Program-made: the position numbers and the translations under genes
Part shown: in pieces, positions 1 through 8,294 of the stretch
Numbering within the stretch: position 1 is the stretch's first letter
Layout of the letters: each line of letters starts with the position of its first letter
Source: WVZH01 sp034430425
GTDB taxonomy: Bacteria > Chloroflexota > Anaerolineae > Anaerolineales > E44-bin32
NCBI GenBank assembly: GCA_034430425.1
Contig: DAOUEK010000010.1
Location: forward strand, 1 to 42,744
DNA: 42,744 nucleotides
Reading direction: 5' to 3'
The notes under the pieces: generated by a model
Databases searched by the model: none
Seen by the model: only the letters and a program-made list of their open reading frames with translations
Told to the model about the DNA's origin: nothing

Positions 1-1139
1 TGAGGAGCAAGTATATGAGCAAATACGAATTTTGGTCCAGGAATGTTGGGTACACTTTCGAGTTCATCCAGTGTATATAGAATACGTTCTCTGTGTTGAT
101 GATACGCACCATCCAAGCCTGCAGTAAAACTCACGGGCAGATAATCACGTATCTCGAAAAGAAATAAACCCATCGTTGTTCTTAAAAACATACTTTCAAA
201 CGGATTTAATCCGCCGAAAATTCTATTTTTCTTCGGTGCCAAATATGTATCTGCATCTCCCCATTCAGTGAGAGAAAAGCCCGATTCAAAAGCAACAATT
301 CGATAACCAAAATTTTCGAGAATTTTCCGAAACTGGTTATCCTTCACAAGATTGCTAAATTTGTAAGGACTGATAGTTGGGTCATAATCTATTACAAGAT
401 TCTGAAAATAATCCAAATTCAAACTCGAGCCTAACGAAAGAACGGTGTTCCCATAATTACTGTTGCTACACGATGCAACATAGAAACCAAGTTCTTCGAG
501 ATCTTCTAGAAAATACGAATTATCAAAATTCAATTCATTTTCTAGGACATCTCCCCGGGTATACATATCCAAAATGATGTAATAAATATCAGGGAGCGTA
601 TCGATTTCAAACACTTGACTGTCGTCTGGTTTGCTGAGCTGTTGGAGTTCATAGGCATCTTCAATTTTGTCGTCGAGTGCAGTATAGGTTGAGTTAACAT
701 CGAATGATATGATTTTGAAGATCGGAATGGAAATCAAAATCATGGATGCGAGATCTATAGTTGCGGCACTCCCGATGGAAATTCGTGGAGATCTTTGAAC
801 CCAAATCCACCCAAGAATAAGAAAGATAATCCAAACAACGAACAAGTACCGATGTCTACCAATGTTAAATGAAAACAGAGTCAGATTCTCGATCAACGCA
901 TAAACATGCCCATAGCTGAAGAATAAAAGAAGGAAATATGTCGAGAGCACCGCAGCACGCAAAGTGTCTTTGAGCCAAGTCTTGAGTAATAGATACACAA
1001 TGAAAGCGAAGAGGATGGAGACGATAAATGAACGGATCGCATCCAGCAATTCCACTTGAGCGATGTTTGTCGCTAAAAGTGAAAGCACAGGGTATATCGC
1101 AAGCGTGATGGGAAAGAAGTAGATACGTTTCATTTGCAT
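1..1139 (-). CDS. Sulfatase/LTA-synthase-superfamily membrane protein (partial, 3' end cut by window edge)
   Basis: Translating the minus strand from ATG at 1139 (or ATG at 1133) gives an open frame of 379 codons that runs off the left edge. The first 150 or so residues hold several hydrophobic segments. A soluble part then starts with PDIYYIILDMYTRGDVL, followed by NSNYGNTVLSLGSSLN and, near the edge, GPKFVFAHILAP. This arrangement (membrane anchor, then an alkaline-phosphatase-fold domain opening with PDIYYIxLD) is that of sulfatase-like membrane hydrolases related to LTA synthases and phosphoethanolamine transferases. The metal-binding His/Asp residues would lie beyond the edge. Such proteins usually act on envelope glycans or lipids outside the membrane. 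The substrate cannot be told. The gene is AT-rich like the GT-C genes at 2342-5614. No good ribosome binding site decides between the two ATGs. Confidence 0.72.
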   Translation of the reverse strand, partial: MQMKRIYFFPITLAIYPVLSLLATNIAQVELLDAIRSFIVSILFAFIVYLLLKTWLKDTLRAAVLSTYFLLLFFSYGHVYALIENLTLFSFNIGRHRYLFVVWIIFLILGWIWVQRSPRISIGSAATIDLASMILISIPIFKIISFDVNSTYTALDDKIEDAYELQQLSKPDDSQVFEIDTLPDIYYIILDMYTRGDVLENELNFDNSYFLEDLEELGFYVASCSNSNYGNTVLSLGSSLNLDYFQNLVIDYDPTISPYKFSNLVKDNQFRKILENFGYRIVAFESGFSLTEWGDADTYLAPKKNRIFGGLNPFESMFLRTTMGLFLFEIRDYLPVSFTAGLDGAYHQHRERILYTLDELESVPNIPGPKFVFAHILAP

Positions 1140-1189
1140 TTCACGGTTTATTATTTACATCCCTTTCCAAGGTTATCCCCTTCAAGGGG

Positions 1190-2104
1190 CTACTCGATCG
1201 TCGGCCAGGGCAACCACGCCCACCGGGAGAGAAATCTCGTGGCGATGCGCCGCCAAACCATGCCCAAACGTCTGCGCATGCGTACAGCGGAACTACTTGA
1301 CCGGATTCGTCTCGGCGTTGAAGCATCCGGCCGAGAACGGGCAAGCACTGTGAGATACAACGGAATGAGCAGTGAGCGAGGCCGCCCGTGACTGCGTATC
1401 CGTCGAACTTCAAATCCTGCCTGACCCAAAATCGCCTTCAACGTTGCCGGCGTATAGGCATAAAGGTGCGCCAATTCAAAAGATTGATGTCCATATAAAT
1501 TGGGCACCTCGATCAAAATCCAACCTTGCGGGTTAATCCATCGTTCACGCAGACGAATCAAATATCCAAGCGGATCAGGAAGATGCTCCAGTACGTGGGA
1601 CATCGAAACCAGATCGAAAGCAGGTTCTCCCAGCGATTCCAGCGATTCGAGGTCTTTGTACACCTGCAAATCTTGTTTTGAAGCGTACTCACGATATGCA
1701 TCACCCGGTTCTACCCCAATCCTTTCACAAGCATAAGCAGCGTGAAAAACCGAAAGCAGCGAACCTGCGGAGCAGCCAATATCGAGATGCCAGCGAATTT
1801 GTTTAACATCGCGACGGACAAATTGCAGCAGTGCCCTCGCCCGTCCGGCTTGGACTCGCAGGTCCTTTTCCGTAGGGTCTGCGGAATCTTGCACTGTCTT
1901 GCGGTACTGCGCTGTGTAAAACCGATCCAGCGCAACAGTCGTCATACGCGGGGATTGGAAGACCAGTCCGCAATCAGTGCATATGGAATAGTTCAAAGTT
2001 ATGGCATGATCCATGATTTCTTCAAATTCAGCATGATTCTCGACAGTACTCCCGCATAAAGCACAATGCCGTACCACCTCCCAAGATTCCTTCATATCAT
2101 GCAT
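1190..2104 (-). CDS. Zinc-ribbon class I SAM-dependent methyltransferase
   Basis: The 304-residue protein opens with a four-cysteine metal-binding module (C14, C17, C42, C45; CALC and CTDC). A Rossmann methyltransferase domain follows with motif I LDIGCSAGSLL near residue 107 and the post-motif region VSMSHVLEHLPDP. This build is shared by C- and O-methyltransferases of deoxysugar and polysaccharide pathways, so methylation of a nucleotide sugar or glycan is the likely role, but the acceptor is unknown. ATG at 2104 is preceded by AAGG seven bases upstream; ATG at 2095 is an alternative. Base composition is more GC-rich than the flanking genes. It is separated by about 50 bp from the sulfatase-like gene downstream and by 237 bp from the GT-C gene upstream. 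Confidence 0.8.
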   Translation of the reverse strand: MHDMKESWEVVRHCALCGSTVENHAEFEEIMDHAITLNYSICTDCGLVFQSPRMTTVALDRFYTAQYRKTVQDSADPTEKDLRVQAGRARALLQFVRRDVKQIRWHLDIGCSAGSLLSVFHAAYACERIGVEPGDAYREYASKQDLQVYKDLESLESLGEPAFDLVSMSHVLEHLPDPLGYLIRLRERWINPQGWILIEVPNLYGHQSFELAHLYAYTPATLKAILGQAGFEVRRIRSHGRPRSLLIPLYLTVLARSRPDASTPRRIRSSSSAVRMRRRLGMVWRRIATRFLSRWAWLPWPTIE

Positions 2105-2341
2105 GATTCAACCTTGAAGCGAAACAAGAGAAAGATGGATTTTTAGATTTCATTAAACCAAAGGCAATCCTGATATTCATGGCGTATATTCCATTCTCTT
2201 CTGAGAATCACTCACAGATCATGTGAATGAATCAAAACAAATTCACATTGGTTAGTACGAACACATACAATCTCCAATATTCCCCAAGAATTACGATACC
2301 CATCTTACCTTCGATACCCGTCTTTTCGTCCTATAGGATTT
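2105..2341. repeat. Intergenic region with two perfect inverted repeats and a short direct repeat
   Basis: No gene is seen in these 237 bases. They hold a 6-bp inverted repeat with a 4-base loop (2193-2198/2203-2208, ATTCTC/GAGAAT) and an 8-bp inverted repeat with a 12-base loop (2221-2228/2241-2248, ATGTGAAT/ATTCACAT). A 13-base direct repeat, cgatacccRtctt, occurs at 2294 and 2312. None has a GC-rich stem followed by a T-run, so they do not look like intrinsic terminators. They could be binding sites or weak mRNA-end structures. Their function is not known. Confidence 0.35.
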
Positions 2342-3973
2342 TTAATCGTCGTTTTTCGCATGATTGAACAGCATTGAATCCTGCCAAGCTGGATCGACGT
2401 ACACTGCACCGAAGCCGATATCTCTAACTTTATGGAGGCCCTCGGTTAATTCTTCTTCTGAAGGATATGTTGATCCTTGCCACCTGATCCAATTAAATAG
2501 CACTAATACAGCACCATCATTAAGTGCCTGACGATAATCAGCCATTTGGTTGGACATATCATTCCTTTCAATGCCCTCATATCCATAAATCAAAAGCGGA
2601 ATTTGATGAGAAGGGCGCTCAGCAAGATAATAAAGCAGATATATTTCGTTCGTAAATATCTCTCTCGAATCAATTATAGATTTAAGGATATTTGGGTTTT
2701 CAGGATATGTTCGCTTGAAATCCTCATTTGATAGTTGCACCTCATTAAGTTGGATCGAGTTCACCAACTCTATACCCTGGTACAGCGTTAGTCCGATGAC
2801 TACCAGAGCAGATATTACACTCAACATCTTTATATGTCGTGATAAAAACACTAATCGATAGATGACTGTGATCTCCAATACGATAGTAGAGATCATTAAT
2901 GGTAGTAAATATCTCGTTACTATATCCTCGCCCAACCCGTAATGTGAAACGGATACCAGGAGTGCAGCGGCATAGAAAATGATTGATGATAGCAGCAGGG
3001 ATGGGCTAAGTGTCATCACTCTCCGATCATCTGCTGGAATTGATAGCTTCTGCTTAAAAACTTGACATATGGAATAAACAGGCAAACCGAGGAGAAGTAT
3101 AACGACTATGAGTAACTGCCAACGTATTCGGATTGAGACATTCATCAAATACGGGAAGAACCACGAAAAAACCTCATTTAGGTAAGCCACCAGATTTTCA
3201 TATTTCAATTCGGTAATGATAAAAGAGCGATTATATGCAGACCCTGCTACATACATGTTACGAAGTGTAAGGATGAAGAATGGCAACAGAGAAATGATAC
3301 ACAGAATAACAAGGTCCTTGATTTTCCTTCTCCATGAAAAATGATTGCTGAAAAAAAGAAGTAATGCAACCGCTGGGAAGAGGCTCAGACCAATATAACG
3401 CAACATTGATGCTAAACCGATTAGAATTCCCGTTGTGAGTAGTAGTGCTCGTTCTCCCTTTGCCAAATAGCGAATAGAGACATACACAGCGGAGATATAA
3501 ATTAGAATAAAGAAACCATCAGCCATTATCCATGAATACATGTCCAATAAAGACTTTGAAACCAGAATCAACATACTACCCGCAGCGGCACTAAACCATG
3601 AGTGTGTATGGTATAAAATAAAATGCCCAACTATATAGATCAAAGCCCCGAAGATAATCGCGTTCAGCCATCTTGCTACCCCATAGAGATCCATATTCAA
3701 CAAATCAAATGGAGCTAATAAAAACGAATAGCCTGGGGGAAAACCTGTTAAAGGTTTCGGTGTCCCATTCCCCTCTGGCCAACTAAAACCATCTCCACGA
3801 GCAAGATTCTGTCCAGCTGCAACAAATAATACAGAATCATCTGTGACCTCTGCACCTTGCGATGTCTGGCATAAAACATGGAAAAATCCACACAAAGAGA
3901 GAAACAGAAGAAGAATTATGACTTTACCCGAATTACTATATCCCTTTACGACTCTATTAATGCCTTCTTGCAT
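2342..3973 (-). CDS. GT-C (GT39/ArnT-like) integral membrane glycosyltransferase
   Basis: The 543-residue product is a polytopic membrane protein with roughly ten hydrophobic helices. The first extracytoplasmic loop carries an acidic pair (VTDDSVLF, D45-D46) and then a PPGYSFLLAPF segment. This is the pattern of GT-C transferases that use a polyprenyl-phosphate sugar, where a loop-1 Asp is catalytic. The C-terminal roughly 130 residues form a soluble outer domain. It would move a sugar from a lipid carrier to a glycan or protein outside the membrane. ATG at 3973 has GGAG six bases upstream, and the gene begins 3 bp after the stop of its paralogue at 3977, so the pair is co-transcribed. Composition is AT-rich compared with the genes beyond 5773. 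The sugar and acceptor are unknown. Confidence 0.75.
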   Translation of the reverse strand: MQEGINRVVKGYSNSGKVIILLLFLSLCGFFHVLCQTSQGAEVTDDSVLFVAAGQNLARGDGFSWPEGNGTPKPLTGFPPGYSFLLAPFDLLNMDLYGVARWLNAIIFGALIYIVGHFILYHTHSWFSAAAGSMLILVSKSLLDMYSWIMADGFFILIYISAVYVSIRYLAKGERALLLTTGILIGLASMLRYIGLSLFPAVALLLFFSNHFSWRRKIKDLVILCIISLLPFFILTLRNMYVAGSAYNRSFIITELKYENLVAYLNEVFSWFFPYLMNVSIRIRWQLLIVVILLLGLPVYSICQVFKQKLSIPADDRRVMTLSPSLLLSSIIFYAAALLVSVSHYGLGEDIVTRYLLPLMISTIVLEITVIYRLVFLSRHIKMLSVISALVVIGLTLYQGIELVNSIQLNEVQLSNEDFKRTYPENPNILKSIIDSREIFTNEIYLLYYLAERPSHQIPLLIYGYEGIERNDMSNQMADYRQALNDGAVLVLFNWIRWQGSTYPSEEELTEGLHKVRDIGFGAVYVDPAWQDSMLFNHAKNDD

Positions 3974-3976
3974 CGA

Positions 3977-5614
3977 TTACTCCAAATGGAATTCATTATA
4001 GAAATAGATATTTCCATCCCAACCATTAAAATAAACATAAAGCCCATTTGTCAGAGATTCCAAAATCTGTGTTGTACGATCTTCGTACAACACAGTAAGC
4101 TGCCATTTTACTTTATCGAATAAAACAAGGGCTGCTCCTTCATTGCGAAAAAGCAAATTATAATTGTCATTTGGATTATCCCCATATTTATACGGGACCC
4201 TAAGTAAAGACCTGTCATAGATCTCATGGATTTCATAAGATCGTCGACCTGAATAATACTGAATTGCAATCGTATCGTTCGTAATTAATGGAACTTCATC
4301 GGGCAATCTCTTCACGGCATCAAGAACATCTGAATCACGCCACGCCGGGCTTGCATACCCATACCCATTCTCATGTAAATCATGTATTAGATCCCAGCTA
4401 TTAGGGATATTGCCTGCAATTACATTGCAAGTTAGTAAAAACAGCAAAGCATTAATAATGATCTTCCTTTTCATATTTTTCCTATAATCAGTTGAAAGAA
4501 AAAAAAGAAAGGAAATTACAGAGAAAACGGAACTATAGATAATGGGTAGGAGAACCCGTTCGTTCAAGGCAGGTTTAGGAACGCGGACTACAACATATGT
4601 AATTGAGATCACCATTGAAGAAAAGAATGCAATAGAAGCGAATAATAACCCGCTCTGGAAAAAGAATTCTCTATGAATGACGAAATTGTTTTCTTTCCTT
4701 CGTGACCTAATACTATGTATTACTACTACAATCAATAATAAAAGACTGAAAATAAGGAAAGCGAATTTCAAGCGATACTGAAACCAAGGGAAAATAGAAT
4801 CGAGATGAAATCCGGTCCATAATTCGTCGACGATTGCAACTCTGACTGGATTTAATTCATGCCATAGAGATTGATTGAACGATTGATAAATCCCGGGTGA
4901 ATCTCCACGTGCCAATACGCTTATGATAAATACAAAAAATGAGCCTGATGTAATTGTAAGATAAAGTGCCGATGCCTTGAACCGCTTGGTAAATTTTCCC
5001 TGAGTAAAAAGCAAGAGAGCCAAGCCACCTGACAACACGATGGAAATCCCAATATATCGAGTTAGAAATACCGCACTGGTTAGAAGACAAGCGATAATTA
5101 AATAGGTTCTTTTATTCTTAATAAAAAACGCCTGAAGAGAGAAAATACTCGCGATGGAAAGCAGAAAGTATAATGGCTCGGACATCGCTCCAGAAAAACT
5201 GAATAAGAATGCAGGAGATGTAACTACATAGAGAACTAAAATAAGAGGAAATACCCACTTCTTACTTAAACGATATCCAGCAAATCCCAGAATAAAGATT
5301 TGGAAGACAAAGGAGAATACACTCAGCAAACGAGTATATTGGATAAGCTCAACACCCAACAAAACGCCCAAACTCAATACAAGAGGGTAAAAAGGTGTAT
5401 GGAAACGCAATGACTCTGAGACACCCGACGCTTTGATTAATACAAGACCTCTTCCGGCAACTAGATTTTCTGCGGCCTCAAAGTAACCGACAGTGTCACT
5501 CACTATCCACGGAGATAGGTCGGTTGAATAATGTATAAGGAAGCCCCCTATGACACAAAACACCAGTATAAAAAAATAAAACACATAACTCGATTCCCAT
5601 CTTGGCAATTGCAT
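3977..5614 (-). CDS. GT-C (GT39/ArnT-like) integral membrane glycosyltransferase, paralogue of the next gene
   Basis: About 545 residues with a dozen or so hydrophobic segments. The first outer loop has the sequence WIVSDTVGYFEAAENL, with an Asp at residue 40 (counted from the ATG at 5614) matching the catalytic loop-1 Asp of GT-C enzymes, followed by HTPFYPLVLSLG. Both the layout and the C-terminal soluble part (SPAWRDSDVLDAVKRLP, LVLFDKVKWQ) resemble the 2342-3973 product (VLFNWIRWQ, DPAWQDS), so the two look like an old duplication. A TTG at 5623 could also start the frame, but ATG at 5614 is better spaced from AGGA. A candidate promoter lies at 5673-5701. AT-rich. Confidence 0.75.
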   Translation of the reverse strand: MQLPRWESSYVFYFFILVFCVIGGFLIHYSTDLSPWIVSDTVGYFEAAENLVAGRGLVLIKASGVSESLRFHTPFYPLVLSLGVLLGVELIQYTRLLSVFSFVFQIFILGFAGYRLSKKWVFPLILVLYVVTSPAFLFSFSGAMSEPLYFLLSIASIFSLQAFFIKNKRTYLIIACLLTSAVFLTRYIGISIVLSGGLALLLFTQGKFTKRFKASALYLTITSGSFFVFIISVLARGDSPGIYQSFNQSLWHELNPVRVAIVDELWTGFHLDSIFPWFQYRLKFAFLIFSLLLLIVVVIHSIRSRRKENNFVIHREFFFQSGLLFASIAFFSSMVISITYVVVRVPKPALNERVLLPIIYSSVFSVISFLFFLSTDYRKNMKRKIIINALLFLLTCNVIAGNIPNSWDLIHDLHENGYGYASPAWRDSDVLDAVKRLPDEVPLITNDTIAIQYYSGRRSYEIHEIYDRSLLRVPYKYGDNPNDNYNLLFRNEGAALVLFDKVKWQLTVLYEDRTTQILESLTNGLYVYFNGWDGNIYFYNEFHLE

Positions 5615-5672
5615 ATGACTCAATCCTAGCCTTGTATCTTGTAAGAAAATTCAATCCAGTTTGTAGCCCTTT

Positions 5673-5701
5673 ATTATTCGTGTTTGTCGATACCTGTTCA
5701 A
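5673..5701 (-). promoter_or_regulatory. Candidate sigma-70-type promoter for the GT-C pair
   Basis: On the minus strand TTGAAC (5701-5696) and AATAAT (5678-5673) are separated by exactly 17 bases, about 60 bases upstream of the GT-C start. It lies in the 150-bp AT-rich gap after the PIG-L gene, which would let the AT-rich genes be expressed apart from the long operon. This is a motif match only. Confidence 0.45.
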
Positions 5702-5772
5702 TCAGAAGTGGAAGGAATTACGAACGTATAAATAATGAATATCCCGATTCCTACTCATTTATTTATTGAGGC

Positions 5773-6399
5773 TTATAACTTCGCCACGACACGCAGGATG
5801 TCGAAACCTTCTGCAAACAGCCGCTCCGCCAGGGCTCCATGACGCACCATCGTCGCCCGGATGACTTCGGGTGAAAAGTAATAGCGATCGGCATAGGTTT
5901 CGTACTGCGCCAGCGCCTTGATCTTCAACTCGACATCCTTCTCATCCACCTCGATCAGGAAATGCGGGAAAAAACCATAACTGCTGCGGAAGACGTCAAA
6001 ACCCAATATCGTCACGCCGCGAAATGCGCGCAGCGCCTCTTCTGTAACGATCTTGTGATCCTGATGGATATCCGCTTTGGTGTGCACGAAGACGATATCC
6101 GGAGCATACTCACGATTCACCGTATAGAGATACTCCAGAATTTGCTGCCGATCCCTGGGGAAATTGCGTGTCTCGAATTGATCGAGAACGACACTATCCT
6201 TTGACAGTCCCAGGATTTTCATGCTGCGGAAATGTTCCTCGGGTATGTTCTTTAACTGGGGGTTTTTCTGGTTGTCGGAAAGCGTAATACAGCGAACTTC
6301 CGTCTTTCGAGCGACATGAGCCAACAACGCCCCACAACCCAACTCAATATCGTCCGGATGTGCTCCGAGAAACAATAGTTTTTCTCCAGTGATATTCAC
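5773..6399 (-). CDS. PIG-L/LmbE-family deacetylase
   Basis: A 208-residue protein with the hallmark zinc-binding motif AHPDD (13-17) after a hydrophobic beta-strand, and the second motif HQDH (112-115). This family removes N-acetyl groups from GlcNAc-type sugars (GlcNAc-PI, mycothiol and antibiotic precursors, some O-antigen sugars). Its place at the end of a glycan operon suggests deacetylation of a nucleotide sugar or glycan residue. A free amine made here could be the acceptor for an acyltransferase such as the AAC(3)-family enzyme upstream; that link is inference. The start is GTG at 6399, supported by a strong AGGAGG four bases upstream. It lies 18 bp after the preceding methyltransferase and is probably the last gene of the long operon. 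Confidence 0.88.
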   Translation of the reverse strand: MNITGEKLLFLGAHPDDIELGCGALLAHVARKTEVRCITLSDNQKNPQLKNIPEEHFRSMKILGLSKDSVVLDQFETRNFPRDRQQILEYLYTVNREYAPDIVFVHTKADIHQDHKIVTEEALRAFRGVTILGFDVFRSSYGFFPHFLIEVDEKDVELKIKALAQYETYADRYYFSPEVIRATMVRHGALAERLFAEGFDILRVVAKL

Positions 6400-6417
6400 G
6401 TCGCCTCCTATCCATAC

Positions 6418-7218
6418 CTACTTGGTGGCGGTAAATCCGCCCACGACCTTCGTCATGATCAATTTACCATCACGATCGAAACGCTGGACGGCAGCCTGTC
6501 GGATTTGATCCATGACGCGCTCGAAATCATCCGCACCCTGGAACAATCCCCGCCATAGTTTTCGATCCTCAGACAACGACGCTCGCGTGTAATCGATAAA
6601 CGGGTCCACACTCGGAAAAGTGAGCGGATTCTCGAAAATGTGCGTCTCGACTTTGGAGAATGTCTCCTTCATCGACTCGAGTATTTCGCTGCCGTAACGA
6701 GAGCTTCCCGGCATGGGAGGAATCGGTCGCTGTGTAGCTTCGAAGATGATCTCGTAGAAAAGCTGCTTGTTCTCCGGCATGGGCCCCGTGGAGTACAACT
6801 GCCCACCGGGCTTTAACACCCGATGCATCTCGGAAATGGTGAAGGGAATATTGGCAGCGTAGTAAATCGCAAAGCAACAGGTCACCAGATCATACGAGTT
6901 GTCTTCGAAGGGAAAACGCTCGTTGAAATTCAGCTCGATGTATTCGATCTCGGCTGATTTTGCTGCACTCGCAGCCCGGGCTTTGTCCAGTAGTTCCTGC
7001 GAAACATCGCCTCCCGTGAGGTCGACTTCGCCATCCAAGGCATCATAGAATGCGAGACACTGCTTTCCCGAACCACAGCCCACATCCAGAATCTTCATCC
7101 CCTTGGTCAGGTTCAATAAATCCAACATCCAGGTATCGATATCTCGGTCACCAAACTGTTCGTGGATATTGATGCGAGTCTGCAAGTCCTGGCTGGTCTC
7201 CTCAAACTCGATTTTCAT
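6418..7218 (-). CDS. Class I SAM-dependent methyltransferase (Methyltransf_11-type)
   Basis: A 266-residue soluble protein with SAM motif I LDVGCGSGKQ (44-53), an acidic ribose-binding strand end (GGDVSQELLDKA), the Methyltransf_11 hallmark FPFEDNSYDLV, and the post-motif MHRVLKPGGQLY. It has no metal-binding module. It sits between a GT2 gene and the PIG-L deacetylase and probably O- or N-methylates a sugar or acyl substituent of the glycan. If the DUF4910/AAC(3) pair adds a methylated glycerate-type acyl group, this enzyme or the one at 16327-17226 could supply the methyl groups, but nothing in the sequence fixes the acceptor. ATG at 7218 is preceded by AGGAG about ten bases upstream. Confidence 0.82.
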   Translation of the reverse strand: MKIEFEETSQDLQTRINIHEQFGDRDIDTWMLDLLNLTKGMKILDVGCGSGKQCLAFYDALDGEVDLTGGDVSQELLDKARAASAAKSAEIEYIELNFNERFPFEDNSYDLVTCCFAIYYAANIPFTISEMHRVLKPGGQLYSTGPMPENKQLFYEIIFEATQRPIPPMPGSSRYGSEILESMKETFSKVETHIFENPLTFPSVDPFIDYTRASLSEDRKLWRGLFQGADDFERVMDQIRQAAVQRFDRDGKLIMTKVVGGFTATK

Positions 7219-7268
7219 CGTTCGCTCTCTCCTCTCTTCTCATCTTTCGGGCACAAGCCAAGCGAGCA

Positions 7269-8294
7269 TTAGTTTTCATCAGGCGAGTCGTGATGCCAAT
7301 TCCCTGTCCCCCGGTTAAGTGCCCAGAACAGACGGTTGTACAGCCCTTGAAGCAGCCAGCGGACGGGTTTCCAGCGCAAGATCGATCGCTTATTTCCGGT
7401 CGGCAATGCTTTGTGCGGCGCCTGGACGTCGATCGAGAAGCGCCCTGCTTCTACCGCCATGGATGGATTGATCATGCTGCCAATCAGGCGCGTGGTTCGC
7501 TGCATGGTGGCCAATCGCAGATAACCCGCTGCGTCGATTTGATTGTCGAATTCGTTGAGGCCGCCCATCAGCCGTCCAGCCCACTCTCCCGCCAGGAATT
7601 TGGTCAGCACCGGCTTTGGCGAGACGAATTGATTGTGGCATGCAGTGGCGTAGGCTTGCTGGCCTTTGTGTTCGATGATGATGTCATCCAAATTCCGCAC
7701 GGTGTCCAGGAACGCATCCATATCCTTCCCCAGCGAGACCGCCCACTCCCGTTCCCATTCCTCCGGAATGGTCTTGCCGTAACGCAAACTCGTATCAGCA
7801 TCCGTCTCCGCCAAACGCAGATTGCTTTCGATCCCGTGATTGAAGAGCGTGCGTTCCGGGTTCCCGCTCACCATGCCGACGTTGGGAAAACCGTCGAGTA
7901 ATTCGAGATGCGCTTTCAGCCAGCCGGGGTAAAAGAAAGTATCATCATCCGTATAAGCGATCACTTCACCCGGCACCGCGCCGGCAATCAGGCGCAAAGC
8001 CCCCAATTTTCCGATGTTCTCACTCGAAGAGAGCAAATAGCGGATCTTGCCCTCTTCCAACAAACCTTGCAGGAAATCCTTCACCGGGTCGCAACTCGCA
8101 TTATCGAAAACAAGCAAGTCGTAGGGTTCCCGGGTGTGCTTGAAGATCGAGAGCAGGCACAGTTTGAGTACGTCGAAGCGATGCTGGAAGAAGCCGCTCA
8201 AATGCGGAATGTAGACCAGAACCGCCTGTGTGACCCGGGCTGGTCGATAGCTGCTCGCGCGGCCGCGCGCCGGATTCATGCCCACACGCGTCAT
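7269..8294 (-). CDS. Family 2 glycosyltransferase (GT-A fold)
   Basis: 341 residues. The N-terminal half shows GT2 features: LLVFDNASCDP after the first strands, the nucleotide-binding region, and an acidic metal-binding motif TDDDTFFYPGWL (DDD at 116-118). The C-terminal half is unusual and carries a large insertion with ACHNQFVSPKPVL before the end. It would add one sugar at the cytoplasmic face to the growing lipid-linked glycan. ATG at 8294 directly abuts the stop codon of the upstream gene (no gap), with GGGAG about eleven bases upstream. An internal ATG at 8279 is possible and would remove five residues. The donor is not predictable. Confidence 0.82.
   Translation of the reverse strand: MTRVGMNPARGRASSYRPARVTQAVLVYIPHLSGFFQHRFDVLKLCLLSIFKHTREPYDLLVFDNASCDPVKDFLQGLLEEGKIRYLLSSSENIGKLGALRLIAGAVPGEVIAYTDDDTFFYPGWLKAHLELLDGFPNVGMVSGNPERTLFNHGIESNLRLAETDADTSLRYGKTIPEEWEREWAVSLGKDMDAFLDTVRNLDDIIIEHKGQQAYATACHNQFVSPKPVLTKFLAGEWAGRLMGGLNEFDNQIDAAGYLRLATMQRTTRLIGSMINPSMAVEAGRFSIDVQAPHKALPTGNKRSILRWKPVRWLLQGLYNRLFWALNRGTGNWHHDSPDEN

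Noticed and set aside
1177..1192. Hairpin ccccttcaagggg near the end of the 1190-2104 gene as a terminator
   Set aside because: The stem is short, the loop is very small, and no T-run follows on either strand.
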